Below are positions 9,795-18,162 of a DNA stretch of 64,000 nucleotides, one piece after another (position 1 is the first letter of the stretch; every line of letters begins with the position of its first letter). Source of the DNA: Pseudomonas pisciculturae (GTDB taxonomy: Bacteria > Pseudomonadota > Gammaproteobacteria > Pseudomonadales > Pseudomonadaceae); assembly GCF_015461805.1 (NCBI RefSeq), contig NZ_JACVZE010000003.1, positions 496,001 through 560,000 on the forward strand, read 5' to 3'. Both the position numbers and the translations under genes were made by a program. The notes below the pieces were generated by a model. The model was not told the DNA's origin and did not search any database. It worked only from the letters and a program-made list of their open reading frames with translations.

Positions 9795-10250
9795 ATGAAC
9801 CGCGACAGCCGTCACCTCGAATCCGTCCTGCACCACGACATCCCCCTCACTCGGGAGATGGGCCTCAAGGTGCTCGACTGGCAACACGGGCGGTTGGCGC
9901 TGCATCTGCCGTTGCAGGCCAATATCAACCACAAGAGCACCATGTTTGGCGGCAGCCTGTACTGCGGCGCGGTGTTGGCGGGTTGGGGTTGGCTGCACTT
10001 GCAGTTGCGCGAGGAAGGGATTGAAGACGGGCATATCGTGATTCAAGAGGGGCAGATCAGTTATCCGCTACCGGTTACGCGGGATGCGACTGCGATCTGC
10101 ATGGCGCCGGAAGAAAAGGTGTGGAAACGTTTCCTGGCCACTTACAAGCGGTATGGGCGTGCGCGGTTGACACTGGAGACATGGATCGTGAATGAAGGGG
10201 CGGAGGAGCGAGCAGTAGCCTTCACCGGCCAGTACGTCCTGCACCGCTAA
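9795..10250 (+). CDS. YiiD C-terminal-type thioesterase-like protein
   Basis: 151 residues with a hotdog-fold putative thioesterase domain like the C-terminal domain of E. coli YiiD (FabY). The central part NHKSTMFGGSLYCGAVLAGWGW matches that family in spirit, with the HKSxxFGGS helix start. Substrate unknown, presumably an acyl-CoA or acyl-ACP. ATG 9795 is chosen because homologous proteins start near MNRDSRHLE; an ATG at 9771 overlapping the dctD stop (ATGA) would add eight residues and allow coupling. Likely co-transcribed with dctBD although functionally unrelated. A REP-like hairpin follows at once. Confidence 0.75.
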   Translation: MNRDSRHLESVLHHDIPLTREMGLKVLDWQHGRLALHLPLQANINHKSTMFGGSLYCGAVLAGWGWLHLQLREEGIEDGHIVIQEGQISYPLPVTRDATAICMAPEEKVWKRFLATYKRYGRARLTLETWIVNEGAEERAVAFTGQYVLHR

Positions 10251-10270
10251 CTGCCACAACACAAAACAAC

Positions 10271-10298
10271 TGTGGGAGGGGGCTTGCTCCCTCCCACA
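10271..10298. repeat. REP-type hairpin
   Basis: TGTGGGAGGG / CCCTCCCACA make a 10-bp stem around GGCTTGCT and are followed by a short T run on the plus strand. It is a single REP-derived hairpin between two converging genes and probably serves both as terminator. Confidence 0.7.
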
Positions 10299-10316
10299 TT
10301 TTGATCTTCTGAGGGC

Positions 10317-11153
10317 TTAAGACCGCGCCAGGATCAGCAAGCGTTCACGCCATGCAGCCTTCGCCGGCAGCGCCAAAAAGAATGGGTTCAACAACGATGC
10401 CCGCGCCGGATAGCTGAACGGCACACCGCTCAACTCCAACACCTCGCCCCCCGCCCCTTCCAGCACGCCTTGGGCCGCAGCGGTGTCCCACTGTGACGTC
10501 GGTGCCAGGCGTGGGTAGCAGTCAGCGCTGCCTTCGGCCAACAGGCAGAACTTCAACGAACTGCCGATATTCGCCAGCTTCAACGCCCCCAGACCTTCAC
10601 TCAAACCGTCGAGCAAACGCTCTTGCTCAGGGCTGGAATGCCGACGGCTGGCCACCACGGTAAACGACTCACCTGCCGCAGGCGCTTCGCGTACCTGAAT
10701 CTGCTTGGGCGCTTCGTTCACATCCGAGCGCCAGGCGCCAAGGCCCGCCCCCCCAAAGTAGCAGCGCCCGCTGGTGGGCATCGACACTACGCCAAACACG
10801 ACTCGGCCCTGTTCGATCAGGGCGATATTGACGGTGAACTCTTCACTGCCAGCGATAAATTCCTTGGTGCCATCCAGCGGGTCCACCAACCACCAGCGCT
10901 GCCAACCGGCGCGCACGCTCTGGTCGATATCGGCGTCTTCTTCAGACAGCACGGGGATGCTCGGCTCGAGTGCCGTGAGGCCCGCCAGGATCAGATGATG
11001 AGCGGCCAGGTCGGCCGCTGTTACCGGTGAATCGTCCGCCTTGGAGGTCACGGCAACATCGGCACGCCAGTACGGCAGGATCACCTCACCGGCCTGGCGC
11101 GCCAACTCAATCACAGGGGCAATAAACGGGTGGCCCAAAAACAGTTCGCTCAT
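10317..11153 (-). CDS. cysQ: 3'(2'),5'-bisphosphate nucleotidase
   Basis: Hydrolyses 3'-phosphoadenosine 5'-phosphate (PAP), the by-product of PAPS reduction and phosphopantetheine transfer, to AMP. 278 residues, inositol-monophosphatase superfamily. The metal site motifs are present: SEEDADID (about 69-76), DPLDGTKEFI (about 92-101) and, near the C terminus, SQWDTAAAQGVLEGAGG. The nudE stop overlaps its start by four bases, so the two phosphohydrolases are translated together. Both handle nucleotide by-products. Confidence 0.93.
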   Translation of the reverse strand: MSELFLGHPFIAPVIELARQAGEVILPYWRADVAVTSKADDSPVTAADLAAHHLILAGLTALEPSIPVLSEEDADIDQSVRAGWQRWWLVDPLDGTKEFIAGSEEFTVNIALIEQGRVVFGVVSMPTSGRCYFGGAGLGAWRSDVNEAPKQIQVREAPAAGESFTVVASRRHSSPEQERLLDGLSEGLGALKLANIGSSLKFCLLAEGSADCYPRLAPTSQWDTAAAQGVLEGAGGEVLELSGVPFSYPARASLLNPFFLALPAKAAWRERLLILARS

Positions 11154-11716
11154 GCGTTGAACACTCCACGCTGGGTCAACAGGTCGCGCACCAGGTACAA
11201 CGCAGCGAGGGCTCGGCCTTCGCTGAATTGCTCGTTTTGCGCCAGCATCGACAGCTCACGCAGGTTGACCTTGTCGACACGCATCGGCTCGGGCTCATCG
11301 CCTTCAAGGCGTTCTTCATAGAGGTCGGTGGCCAGTACCACCTGGATTTTCTGGCTCATGTAGCCAGGCGACAGCGAGAGTTCGGTGAGGTGTTCCAACT
11401 GACGGGCGCCATAGCCAGCCTCTTCCTTGAGCTCACGATTTGCCGCCGCCAGCACATCCTCGCCAGGCTCGATCAAGCCCTTGGGCAAGGACACTTCATA
11501 TTCATCGGTACCGCCGCAGTACTCTTCCACCAGCAACGCGTGATCGTCATCGATCATTGCCACGATCATCACTGCGCCGTAACCGGCACCGCGGCCCACG
11601 AGGCGTTCGTAGGTGCGTTCAACGCCATTGGAAAAGCGCAATTGCACCTCCTCCACGCGGAACAAACGGCTACTGGCGACTATTTCGCGGGCGAGGACGG
11701 TGGGTTTCTGGCGCAT
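11150..11716 (-). CDS. nudE: ADP compounds hydrolase NudE
   Basis: Nudix hydrolase of 188 residues that cleaves ADP-ribose, NADH and Ap-n-A type molecules. The Nudix box is visible as GLIEPGEDVLAAANRELKEEAG (Gx5Ex7REUxEExGU form), preceded by DEYEVSLPKG. The C-terminal LAALYLVRDLL is typical of the family. Starts at ATG 11716; its end overlaps cysQ. Divergent from yrfG with an 87-bp shared promoter region. Confidence 0.93.
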   Translation of the reverse strand: MRQKPTVLAREIVASSRLFRVEEVQLRFSNGVERTYERLVGRGAGYGAVMIVAMIDDDHALLVEEYCGGTDEYEVSLPKGLIEPGEDVLAAANRELKEEAGYGARQLEHLTELSLSPGYMSQKIQVVLATDLYEERLEGDEPEPMRVDKVNLRELSMLAQNEQFSEGRALAALYLVRDLLTQRGVFNA

Positions 11717-11803
11717 AAGCGGCTCCTTGGCGTGATCGGGTTACTATACCGTGGCTTTTCCGATTGTCTGTGTCGGATATCTTTACTTACATGAGAACTG
11801 CCC

Positions 11804-12466
11804 ATGCCCTCGCTGCCCTGGCACGCCATCGACACCGTCCTGCTGGACATGGACGGCACCTTGCTCGACCTGCATTACGACAACCATTTCTGGATGGAGC
11901 ACCTGCCCCAGCGCTACGCCGAGCTGCACGGGGTAAGCCGGGCCATGGCCGAGATGGAGTTGCAGCCGCTGTTCGAGCGTAACGCCGGACAGTTGCAATG
12001 GTATTGCCTGGATTTCTGGAGCGCGGAGTTGAAACTGCCGGTGCGCGAACTCAAGTTGGAGACCGCCCACCTGATTGCACTGCGCCCGGATGCAGACACG
12101 TTCCTGGCGGCGATCAAACGCGCCGGCAAGCGGGTGATTTTGATCACCAACGCCCATCGTGACTCGCTGTCATTGAAGTTGGAACGCATTGAGCTGGCGC
12201 CGTATTTCGAACGTTTGATCAGTTCCCATGACTATGGTTTCGCCAAGGAAAACCCGCAGTTTTGGGATGCACTGCAAGCCGATATCGGCTTCGACCCGGC
12301 GCGTAGTCTGTTTATTGATGACACCTTGCCGATTTTGCGCAGCGCCCAGGCGTATGGCGTGGGGCATTTACTGGCGGTCAAAGAGCCGGACAGTAAAAAA
12401 GGGGCCAAGGACACGGGAGAATTCGAGGCCGTCGACGACTACCGCGATCTCATTGCCGGGCTCTGA
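11804..12466 (+). CDS. yrfG: GMP/IMP 5'-nucleotidase (HAD family)
   Basis: HAD-superfamily phosphatase, 220 residues. Motif I is DMDGTLLDL (D15, D17 nucleophile pair), motif II ITNAH, motif III K145-like in FAKENPQFW, motif IV DPARSLFIDDTLPIL. Length and the HYDNHFWMEHLP start match E. coli YrfG, which dephosphorylates GMP and IMP. Divergent from nudE. A REPIN follows the stop. Confidence 0.88.
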   Translation: MPSLPWHAIDTVLLDMDGTLLDLHYDNHFWMEHLPQRYAELHGVSRAMAEMELQPLFERNAGQLQWYCLDFWSAELKLPVRELKLETAHLIALRPDADTFLAAIKRAGKRVILITNAHRDSLSLKLERIELAPYFERLISSHDYGFAKENPQFWDALQADIGFDPARSLFIDDTLPILRSAQAYGVGHLLAVKEPDSKKGAKDTGEFEAVDDYRDLIAGL

Positions 12467-12488
12467 ACCATCGGTGGAAGAAGCTCCA

Positions 12489-12595
12489 TGTGGGAGCCGG
12501 GCTTGCCCGCGATGCAGGCGCCGCGGTGTATCAGTTACACCGAGGTGATGCCATCGCGGGCAAGCCCGGCACCCACACAAGCCCCCTCCCACATT
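12489..12595. repeat. REPIN (paired inverted REP elements)
   Basis: Left arm TGTGGGAGCCGGGCTTGCCCGCGAT and right arm ATCGCGGGCAAGCCCGGCACCCACA form a long hairpin around a roughly 45-base spacer, and a partial AGCCCCCTCCCACATTTT follows. It lies between the converging yrfG and kbp genes. Confidence 0.85.
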
Positions 12596-12607
12596 TTGAC
12601 CTGCGAT

Positions 12608-13048
12608 TTACTCAGGAATACGCAGTGTCTGCCCTGGGTAGATCTTGTCCGGGTGCGACAGCAGTGGTTTGTTCGCCTCAAAAATCTTGTTGTACTGGTT
12701 GGCGTTGCCATACACCGCCAGCGAAATTGCGCTCAGGGTGTCGCCCTTTTTCACCACGACAAAACGGGCCGCAGCAACTACAGGGCCGGAAACCGTAATC
12801 TGGTCCTCCACGCTGGCAACGCCAGCAATGTTGCCCGCTGCCAGAATGATTTTTTCCTTCTCTTCCTGGGTGGCTACTTCACCGGTAATCGTGACTTTGT
12901 CCCCATCAACGGTGGCGTGCACGTTAGGGTTGCCTAACCCCACCTCCTCAATATGCTTCTTCAGATCATCACTGGCGTTGGCATTACCTGGCGTCAACAG
13001 GTCGATCAACTTCGCGCCAGCTTCCTTAACAAAGCTAAAAAGACTCAT
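12608..13048 (-). CDS. kbp: BON and LysM domain potassium-binding protein
   Basis: 146 residues. The N terminus MSLFSFVKEAGAKL is followed by a BON domain (about 22-88) and a LysM domain (about 95-146, VKKGDTLSAISLAVYGNAN...IFEANKPLL...PGQTLRIPE). Domain order and sequence follow E. coli Kbp (YgaU), a cytoplasmic K+-binding protein; no signal peptide is seen here either. Often annotated simply as LysM. Divergent from the LysR gene. Confidence 0.9.
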   Translation of the reverse strand: MSLFSFVKEAGAKLIDLLTPGNANASDDLKKHIEEVGLGNPNVHATVDGDKVTITGEVATQEEKEKIILAAGNIAGVASVEDQITVSGPVVAAARFVVVKKGDTLSAISLAVYGNANQYNKIFEANKPLLSHPDKIYPGQTLRIPE

Positions 13049-13180
13049 GGTGCACTCTCCTTGGGATTTGGTTTCCAGATGCCCAAGACTAGACCAGTCC
13101 TACAGATTTGGGTTCCAGCCCGGCCAAAGACCTAAACGCGCTAGAATCCCCCCGCCGTTGGAATAAGCCCTGGAGCGAAG

Positions 13181-14068
13181 ATGGACATCAAACAACTGAA
13201 ATTCCTCATCGCCCTCGACGAAACCCGTCACTTCGGCCAGGCCGCGGCACGCTGCCACATTACCCAGCCAACGCTGTCGATGCGCCTGCGCAGCCTCGAA
13301 GAAGAACTGGATCTTCCCTTGGTCAATCGCGGCCAGCGCTTCGAGGGCTTTACCGCGCCGGGCGAGCGCGTGCTGGCCTGGGCGCGCACGGTCCTGGCCG
13401 CCTATGACGGTTTGCAGGCCGAGGCGGCAGCCTGTCGTGGCAACCTGGTGGGTACGCTGCGCCTGGGCGTGGTGCCGTTGTCGAGCTTTGACCCCTTGGC
13501 CCTCATGCAGCAACTGCATAAAGAACACCCAAGCCTGCGTTTTGAATTGTCGGCGCTGAGCTCCGAACAGATCCTGGAGCAACTGGCGAGCAATCGCCTC
13601 GACCTTGGGGTGTCTTATCTGGAGCGCCTGGACAACGAGCGTTTCGACTCGCTGGCCTTGGGCGAAACGCGTATGGGGCTGCTTTACGACCAACGGTTCT
13701 TTAGCTTCGGCGATAAGCCGCTGAGTTGGGAGGCGCTGATCGAGTTGCCCCTGGGCATGCTCACCAGCGGCATGCATTTTCGCCAGTCCATCGATCACAA
13801 CTTCCATAGCCGTGGGCTCAACCCGCAACCGTTGTTGCAGACCGATGCAGTGCATCAATTGTTACAAGCCGTGCACGGCGGCCTGTGCTGCGCCGTCATG
13901 CCCTTGGACGGCGGCCTCGATGCCCTCACCGAACACCTGCGCCTGCAACCCATAGAAGAAGCGCACACCCTCGCGCGTCTAGGCCTGATCATGCGGCGCA
14001 GTGCGCCAAGATCCGCCTTGGCGGAGGCGTGTTTTGCGCTGTTCCAAAAATCGTTACAAGACGCTTGA
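13181..14068 (+). CDS. LysR-type transcriptional regulator
   Basis: 295 residues. The N-terminal winged HTH is clear (MDIKQLKFLIALDETRHFGQAA, then TLSMRLRSLEEEL); the C-terminal periplasmic-binding-protein-like effector domain spans about 90-290. It stands upstream of fdhD and the molybdenum oxidoreductase in the same direction, so control of those genes is a reasonable inference. A perfect palindrome and a hairpin lie in the gap to fdhD. The effector is unknown. Confidence 0.88.
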   Translation: MDIKQLKFLIALDETRHFGQAAARCHITQPTLSMRLRSLEEELDLPLVNRGQRFEGFTAPGERVLAWARTVLAAYDGLQAEAAACRGNLVGTLRLGVVPLSSFDPLALMQQLHKEHPSLRFELSALSSEQILEQLASNRLDLGVSYLERLDNERFDSLALGETRMGLLYDQRFFSFGDKPLSWEALIELPLGMLTSGMHFRQSIDHNFHSRGLNPQPLLQTDAVHQLLQAVHGGLCCAVMPLDGGLDALTEHLRLQPIEEAHTLARLGLIMRRSAPRSALAEACFALFQKSLQDA

Positions 14069-14076
14069 TCGACGCC

Positions 14077-14134
14077 ATCTATCGATAGATCAGTACTGAC
14101 GATTAGACGCGACCCTTTGTCGCGCCTAGTCTAA
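14077..14134. promoter_or_regulatory. Palindrome and hairpin upstream of fdhD
   Basis: ATCTATCGATAGAT at 14077-14090 is a perfect 14-bp palindrome. CGCGAC/GTCGCG (14108-14113 and 14119-14124) form a stem whose flanks TTAGA/TCTAA also pair. These lie between the LysR stop and the fdhD ATG. They may be a regulator site and a weak terminator; which is not decided by sequence. Confidence 0.4.
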
Positions 14135-14165
14135 ACATTGATCAATCCGCCGGTGGTATAGCCCC

Positions 14166-15005
14166 ATGAACGCCAAGCGCCCAATCTGCGCGGCGCCCGC
14201 CCTCGAAACGCCCGCGCCCGCCGCCAGCCAGAGCTATCAGTATTGCAACCTCGAACACACAGAAGTCGCCAGCACAGCGTTGGCGGAAGAAGTGGCGTTG
14301 GCGATTGCCTATAACGACATCAGCCAGGCGGTGATGCTGGTAACGCCCACCGACCTGGAAGATTTCATCGTCGGTTTCAGCATGGGTAGCGGGATTATCA
14401 CCGACGTTAGCGACATTTATGACCTGAAGCTCAGTGGATCAGGCTCTGCCCAATACGCTCAAGTGCAGATTTCCAGCCGTGCCTTTTGGAATCTCAAGCA
14501 GCAGCGCCGCCAGCTGGCCGGTACCAGCGGCTGCGGGCTGTGTGGCGTGGAAGCCGTAGAGCAAGCGCTGCCTGACCTTCAGGTGTTGCCCGGCGCGCCA
14601 TTGCCGCCGGCCGAATGGCTTGATGGCCTGCGCCAGCGCATCAGTGCGTTTCAGCCCCTGGGCCAGTACAGCGGCGCGGTGCATGCCGCTGTGTTTATGA
14701 ACAATCAGGGCGAATTATTGATGGGCCGCGAAGATATTGGTCGGCACAACGCCTTGGATAAGCTTATCGGCGCGCTGATCCGCCAAAAGATTCCGACCGA
14801 AGGCGGCGTGGCGATTGTCACCAGCCGGTGCAGCCTGGAGCTGATCCAGAAAGTTTTGCGCGCAGGCATCCAGACCCTGGTCAGCCTGTCGTCGCCCACC
14901 GGCCTGGCCCTGCAATGGGCTCGCCGACACAACCTCAATCTCATCCACCTGCCGCAGAAAAGTGCGCCGCGGGTCTACAGCCCTGCGATGGAGAACCAGC
15001 CGTGA
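14166..15005 (+). CDS. fdhD: formate dehydrogenase accessory sulfurtransferase FdhD
   Basis: Transfers sulfur from IscS to the Mo-bis-PGD cofactor of formate dehydrogenase-type enzymes. 279 residues. The conserved cysteine pair is in TSGCGLCGVEA (C123, C126), and the GREDIGRHNALDKLIG region is a family hallmark. Its stop overlaps the GTG of the downstream molybdenum enzyme, whose maturation it presumably serves. Confidence 0.95.
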   Translation: MNAKRPICAAPALETPAPAASQSYQYCNLEHTEVASTALAEEVALAIAYNDISQAVMLVTPTDLEDFIVGFSMGSGIITDVSDIYDLKLSGSGSAQYAQVQISSRAFWNLKQQRRQLAGTSGCGLCGVEAVEQALPDLQVLPGAPLPPAEWLDGLRQRISAFQPLGQYSGAVHAAVFMNNQGELLMGREDIGRHNALDKLIGALIRQKIPTEGGVAIVTSRCSLELIQKVLRAGIQTLVSLSSPTGLALQWARRHNLNLIHLPQKSAPRVYSPAMENQP

Positions 15006-17350
15006 GCAATCATAACCAAGCCGACCAAACCCCAACCCCGCGCTACAAACCGTATAAAGGTGCGGCGGGCGGCTGGGGTGCACTGATCAGCGTGGCCCAG
15101 GCCTGGCTGACCAGCGACAACGCGCTGAAAAACCTACGCATGATGCTCAAGACCAACCAGAACGGCGGCTTCGACTGCCCGGGCTGCGCCTGGGGTGATT
15201 CGCCGGAAAGCGGCATGGTCAAGTTCTGCGAGAACGGCGCCAAGGCGGTGAATTGGGAAGCCACCAAGCGCCGGGTGGACGCGGCATTTTTCGCCAAGCA
15301 CAGCGTCACCGCGCTGATTGAGCAAAGCGATTATTGGCTGGAGTATCAGGGCCGCCTGACCGAGCCGATGCGCTATGACGCCGAGACCGACCATTACCTT
15401 CCCATCAGCTGGGAAGCCGCGTTCGACTTGGTGGGCAAACATCTCAACGCCCTGCCCAGCCCTGACATGGCCGAGTTCTACACCTCGGGCCGCGCCAGTA
15501 ACGAAGCGGCGTACCTGTATCAACTGTTCGTGCGCGCCTATGGCACCAACAACTTCCCGGACTGCTCGAACATGTGCCACGAAGCCAGCGGCGTGGCCCT
15601 GGCGCAAAGCGTGGGCGTCGGCAAAGGCACTGTGACCTTTGATGACTTCGAACACGCCGATGCGATTTTCGTGTGGGGCCAGAACCCTGGCACCAACCAC
15701 CCGCGCATGCTCGAACCGCTGCGCGAGGCGGTGAAGCGCGGCGCCCAGGTGGTGTGCATCAACCCGCTAAAAGAGCGCGGCCTGGAGCGCTTCCAACACC
15801 CGCAGCACCCACTGGAAATGCTCACCAACGGCGACAAACCGACCAACACCGCCTACTTCCGCCCCGCACTGGGTGGCGACATGGCCATCCTGCGGGGCAT
15901 GGCCAAGTTTCTGCTGCTGTGGGAGCGCCAGGCCCAGGCCGAAGGCAAAGAGGCCGTGTTTGACCACGACTTCCTTAACGAACACACCGCCAACGTGCTG
16001 GATTACCTGGGCAAAATCGATGACACCTCCTGGGATGAAATCGTCGAGCAGTCCGGCCTGACCCTGGTTGAGATCGAGCAAGCGGCGCGCATGTACGCCA
16101 AAGGCAAGAACGTGATCATGTGCTGGGCGATGGGCATTACCCAGCATCGCCATTCGGTGCCGACCATCCAGGAAATCGCCAACCTGATGCTGCTGCGCGG
16201 CAATATCGGCCGCCCAGGCGCCGGCCTGTGCCCGGTGCGTGGTCATAGCAACGTGCAGGGCGACCGCACGATGGGCATCAACGAGCGCCCACCGGTGGCG
16301 TTCCTTGACTCTCTGGAGCGTCGCTTCCAGTTTCAGGTGCCGCGTGAGAACGGGCACAACGTGGTGGAAGCCATCCACGCCATGCTTGAAGGCCGCTCCA
16401 AGGTGTTTATCGGCCTGGGTGGCAACTTCGCCCAAGCCACACCAGACAGCCCGCGCACCTTCGAAGCCCTGCGCAATTGCGACCTGACGGTGCAAATCAG
16501 CACCAAGCTCAACCGCAGCCACCTGATGCACGGTAAAGACGCGCTGATCCTGCCGTGCCTGGGCCGTACCGACATCGACATCCAGGCCGACGGCCCGCAG
16601 GCGGTGACGGTAGAAGACTCGTTCAGCATGGTCCACGGCTCCAACGGCCAATTGCAGCCGCTGTCGAAGCTGATGAAGTCGGAGCCTGCGATCCTGGCCG
16701 GCATCGCCGCCGCGACCTTGGGCAGCAAGCCGGTGGACTGGAATTGGCTGGTGGCCGACTACGGCCGCATCCGCGACCTGATCGCCGACACCATCCCAGG
16801 CTTCAAGGGCTTCAACGAGAAGATCAAAAACCCGGGCGGTTTCTACTTGGGCAACTCGGCCGGTGCACGTCGCTGGAACACCCCTTCGGGCCGTGCCAAC
16901 TTCCGCCCCAACATCCTGCCCAAAGACCTGATTCACGAACGCACCCACGCCACGGGCCGGGTGCCAGACCTGATCATGCAGTCGATGCGCTCCCACGATC
17001 AGTACAACACCACCATCTATGGCCTGGACGACCGCTACCGTGGGGTCAAGGGCCAGCGCGACGTGCTGTTTGTCAACGAAGCCGACATCATCCGCCTGGG
17101 CTTCAAGCCGGGGCAAAAGGCCGACATCGTGTCGTTGTGGGAAGACGGTCGTGAGCGCCGCGTAAAAGGCTTCACGCTGTTGGCGTTTGATATTCCGGCA
17201 GGGCAGGCTGCGGCTTACTACCCGGAAGTGAACCCGCTGGTGCCGCTGGAAAGCACCGGGGATGGAAGCCACACGCCCACGTCAAAATTCGTGGCGATTC
17301 GGTTGGAAGCAGCGAGCGACAACGGATTGATCATGGCCCGTTCGGCATAA
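15002..17350 (+). CDS. FdhF/YdeP-family molybdopterin oxidoreductase
   Basis: 782 residues from GTG 15002, which overlaps the fdhD stop (GTGA). It is a DMSO-reductase/FdhF superfamily Mo-bis-PGD enzyme. The N terminus has only DCPGCAW (C59, C62) and a later C76, not the full CxxCxxxC...C ligand set of FdhF, so the Fe-S cluster is altered or absent. CSNMCHEASG (C188, C192, H193) corresponds to the molybdenum-ligand region. The C-terminal MopB-binding barrel covers about 660-780. E. coli YdeP, the closest well-known relative, is linked to acid resistance; the substrate is not established. The strict pairing with fdhD supports a formate-dehydrogenase-like cofactor. Confidence 0.9.
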   Translation: MSNHNQADQTPTPRYKPYKGAAGGWGALISVAQAWLTSDNALKNLRMMLKTNQNGGFDCPGCAWGDSPESGMVKFCENGAKAVNWEATKRRVDAAFFAKHSVTALIEQSDYWLEYQGRLTEPMRYDAETDHYLPISWEAAFDLVGKHLNALPSPDMAEFYTSGRASNEAAYLYQLFVRAYGTNNFPDCSNMCHEASGVALAQSVGVGKGTVTFDDFEHADAIFVWGQNPGTNHPRMLEPLREAVKRGAQVVCINPLKERGLERFQHPQHPLEMLTNGDKPTNTAYFRPALGGDMAILRGMAKFLLLWERQAQAEGKEAVFDHDFLNEHTANVLDYLGKIDDTSWDEIVEQSGLTLVEIEQAARMYAKGKNVIMCWAMGITQHRHSVPTIQEIANLMLLRGNIGRPGAGLCPVRGHSNVQGDRTMGINERPPVAFLDSLERRFQFQVPRENGHNVVEAIHAMLEGRSKVFIGLGGNFAQATPDSPRTFEALRNCDLTVQISTKLNRSHLMHGKDALILPCLGRTDIDIQADGPQAVTVEDSFSMVHGSNGQLQPLSKLMKSEPAILAGIAAATLGSKPVDWNWLVADYGRIRDLIADTIPGFKGFNEKIKNPGGFYLGNSAGARRWNTPSGRANFRPNILPKDLIHERTHATGRVPDLIMQSMRSHDQYNTTIYGLDDRYRGVKGQRDVLFVNEADIIRLGFKPGQKADIVSLWEDGRERRVKGFTLLAFDIPAGQAAAYYPEVNPLVPLESTGDGSHTPTSKFVAIRLEAASDNGLIMARSA

Positions 17351-17368
17351 AGCCACGGGCACAAAAAA

Positions 17369-17392
17369 GGCCGCTTTTGCATAAAAGCGGCC
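17369..17392. terminator. Stem-loop terminator after the molybdenum oxidoreductase
   Basis: GGCCGCTTTT / AAAAGCGGCC is a perfect 10-bp stem with a 4-base loop 18 bases after the stop. The A6 run before it gives a T tract on the minus strand only; on the plus strand the internal U run may suffice. Confidence 0.65.
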
Positions 17393-17513
17393 GTTCCGAA
17401 GTAGCTAAAGACCTGTCAAATTTACTTAAGTTCCCTAGTAAAAACAGTAACTTATAGAATTGTGTACAACTCGTGTTACTGGTCGGATTTCTGTTGCCAC
17501 AATCTCGTTACAA

Positions 17514-17543
17514 CCTCAGGATCGCGCCGTCATCCTCTTGAGG
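17514..17543 (+). promoter_or_regulatory. Leader hairpin covering the ribosome binding site of the glycine-zipper gene
   Basis: CCTCA (17514-17518) can pair with TGAGG (17539-17543), and GGAT (17519-17522) with ATCC (17532-17535), leaving a 3-base bulge and a 9-base loop. The Shine-Dalgarno GAGG at 17540-17543, seven bases before the ATG, is inside the stem. The pairing is visible; a regulatory role is inference. Confidence 0.35.
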
Positions 17544-17550
17544 TCTCCCT

Positions 17551-18030
17551 ATGAAGTTCTCCTCGATTCTCTTGTTGTCCCTTGGCCTGGTCAGTGGCGC
17601 AGCCATGGCCGGTGGCACCACCGAAGCCGGTGTAGGCGGCGCATTGGGCGGGGTTCTAGGTTCGGTTGTCGGTCAGCAGATCGGTGGCAACACCGGCTCC
17701 GCCATTGGTGCAGCCTTGGGCGGCGCAGGCGGTAGTGCGGTCGGTGCTGACAAGCGCAGCCGTGGCGAAGCCGCCATTGGCGGTGCCTTGGGCGCAGCCG
17801 GCGGTAACGTGGTCGGCCGCAGCATGGGCGGCAGCACCGGCAGCCTGATCGGCGCAGCCGCCGGCGGTGGCGCGGGTGGTGCGCTGGGTAACTACATGGG
17901 CAACAAGAGCGATGACGATGATCGCCGCTCTCGTGGCCGTGATAACCGTCGTTATGACCGTGATGATCATCGTGGGCGTGGGCATGCCTATGGGCATCGC
18001 AAGAACAAGCATCATTACCGTCACCGGTAA
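17551..18030 (+). CDS. Exported glycine-zipper protein
   Basis: 159 residues. A Sec signal peptide (1-20, ending SGAAMA) is followed by alternating glycine-zipper segments (about 28-125, many GxxxG such as GGALGGVLGSVVGQQIGG) that are two to three repeats of the same unit, then a charged Asp/Arg/His tail (DDDDRRSRGRD...). Glycine zippers usually pack helices in membranes. The protein probably associates with the cell envelope; the histidine-rich tail might bind metal. Function unknown. Monocistronic. Confidence 0.85.
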   Translation: MKFSSILLLSLGLVSGAAMAGGTTEAGVGGALGGVLGSVVGQQIGGNTGSAIGAALGGAGGSAVGADKRSRGEAAIGGALGAAGGNVVGRSMGGSTGSLIGAAAGGGAGGALGNYMGNKSDDDDRRSRGRDNRRYDRDDHRGRGHAYGHRKNKHHYRHR

Positions 18031-18045
18031 GCTCGCGGTCTAAAC

Positions 18046-18135
18046 GTGGGAGCGGGCTTGCCCGCGATAGCGAACTGTCAGGCAATACTGCTTAACCTGA
18101 CACACCGCCTTCGCAGGCAAGCCAGCTCCCACATT
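18046..18135. repeat. REPIN
   Basis: The left arm begins GTGGGAGCGGGCTTGCCCGCGA and the right arm ends TTCGCAGGCAAGCCAGCTCCCAC. The arms belong to two subtypes (GCGGG and GCTGG), so the pair is imperfect. It sits between the converging glycine-zipper and thioesterase genes. Confidence 0.75.
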
Positions 18136-18162
18136 TGATCTGCGCTGTTTGTGAGATTACGA

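Noticed and set aside
15767..17272. 501-codon minus-strand frame opposite the molybdenum oxidoreductase
   Set aside because: Shadow frame of a well-supported gene, no recognisable domain; the same holds for 26563-28086 and 61630-63342.
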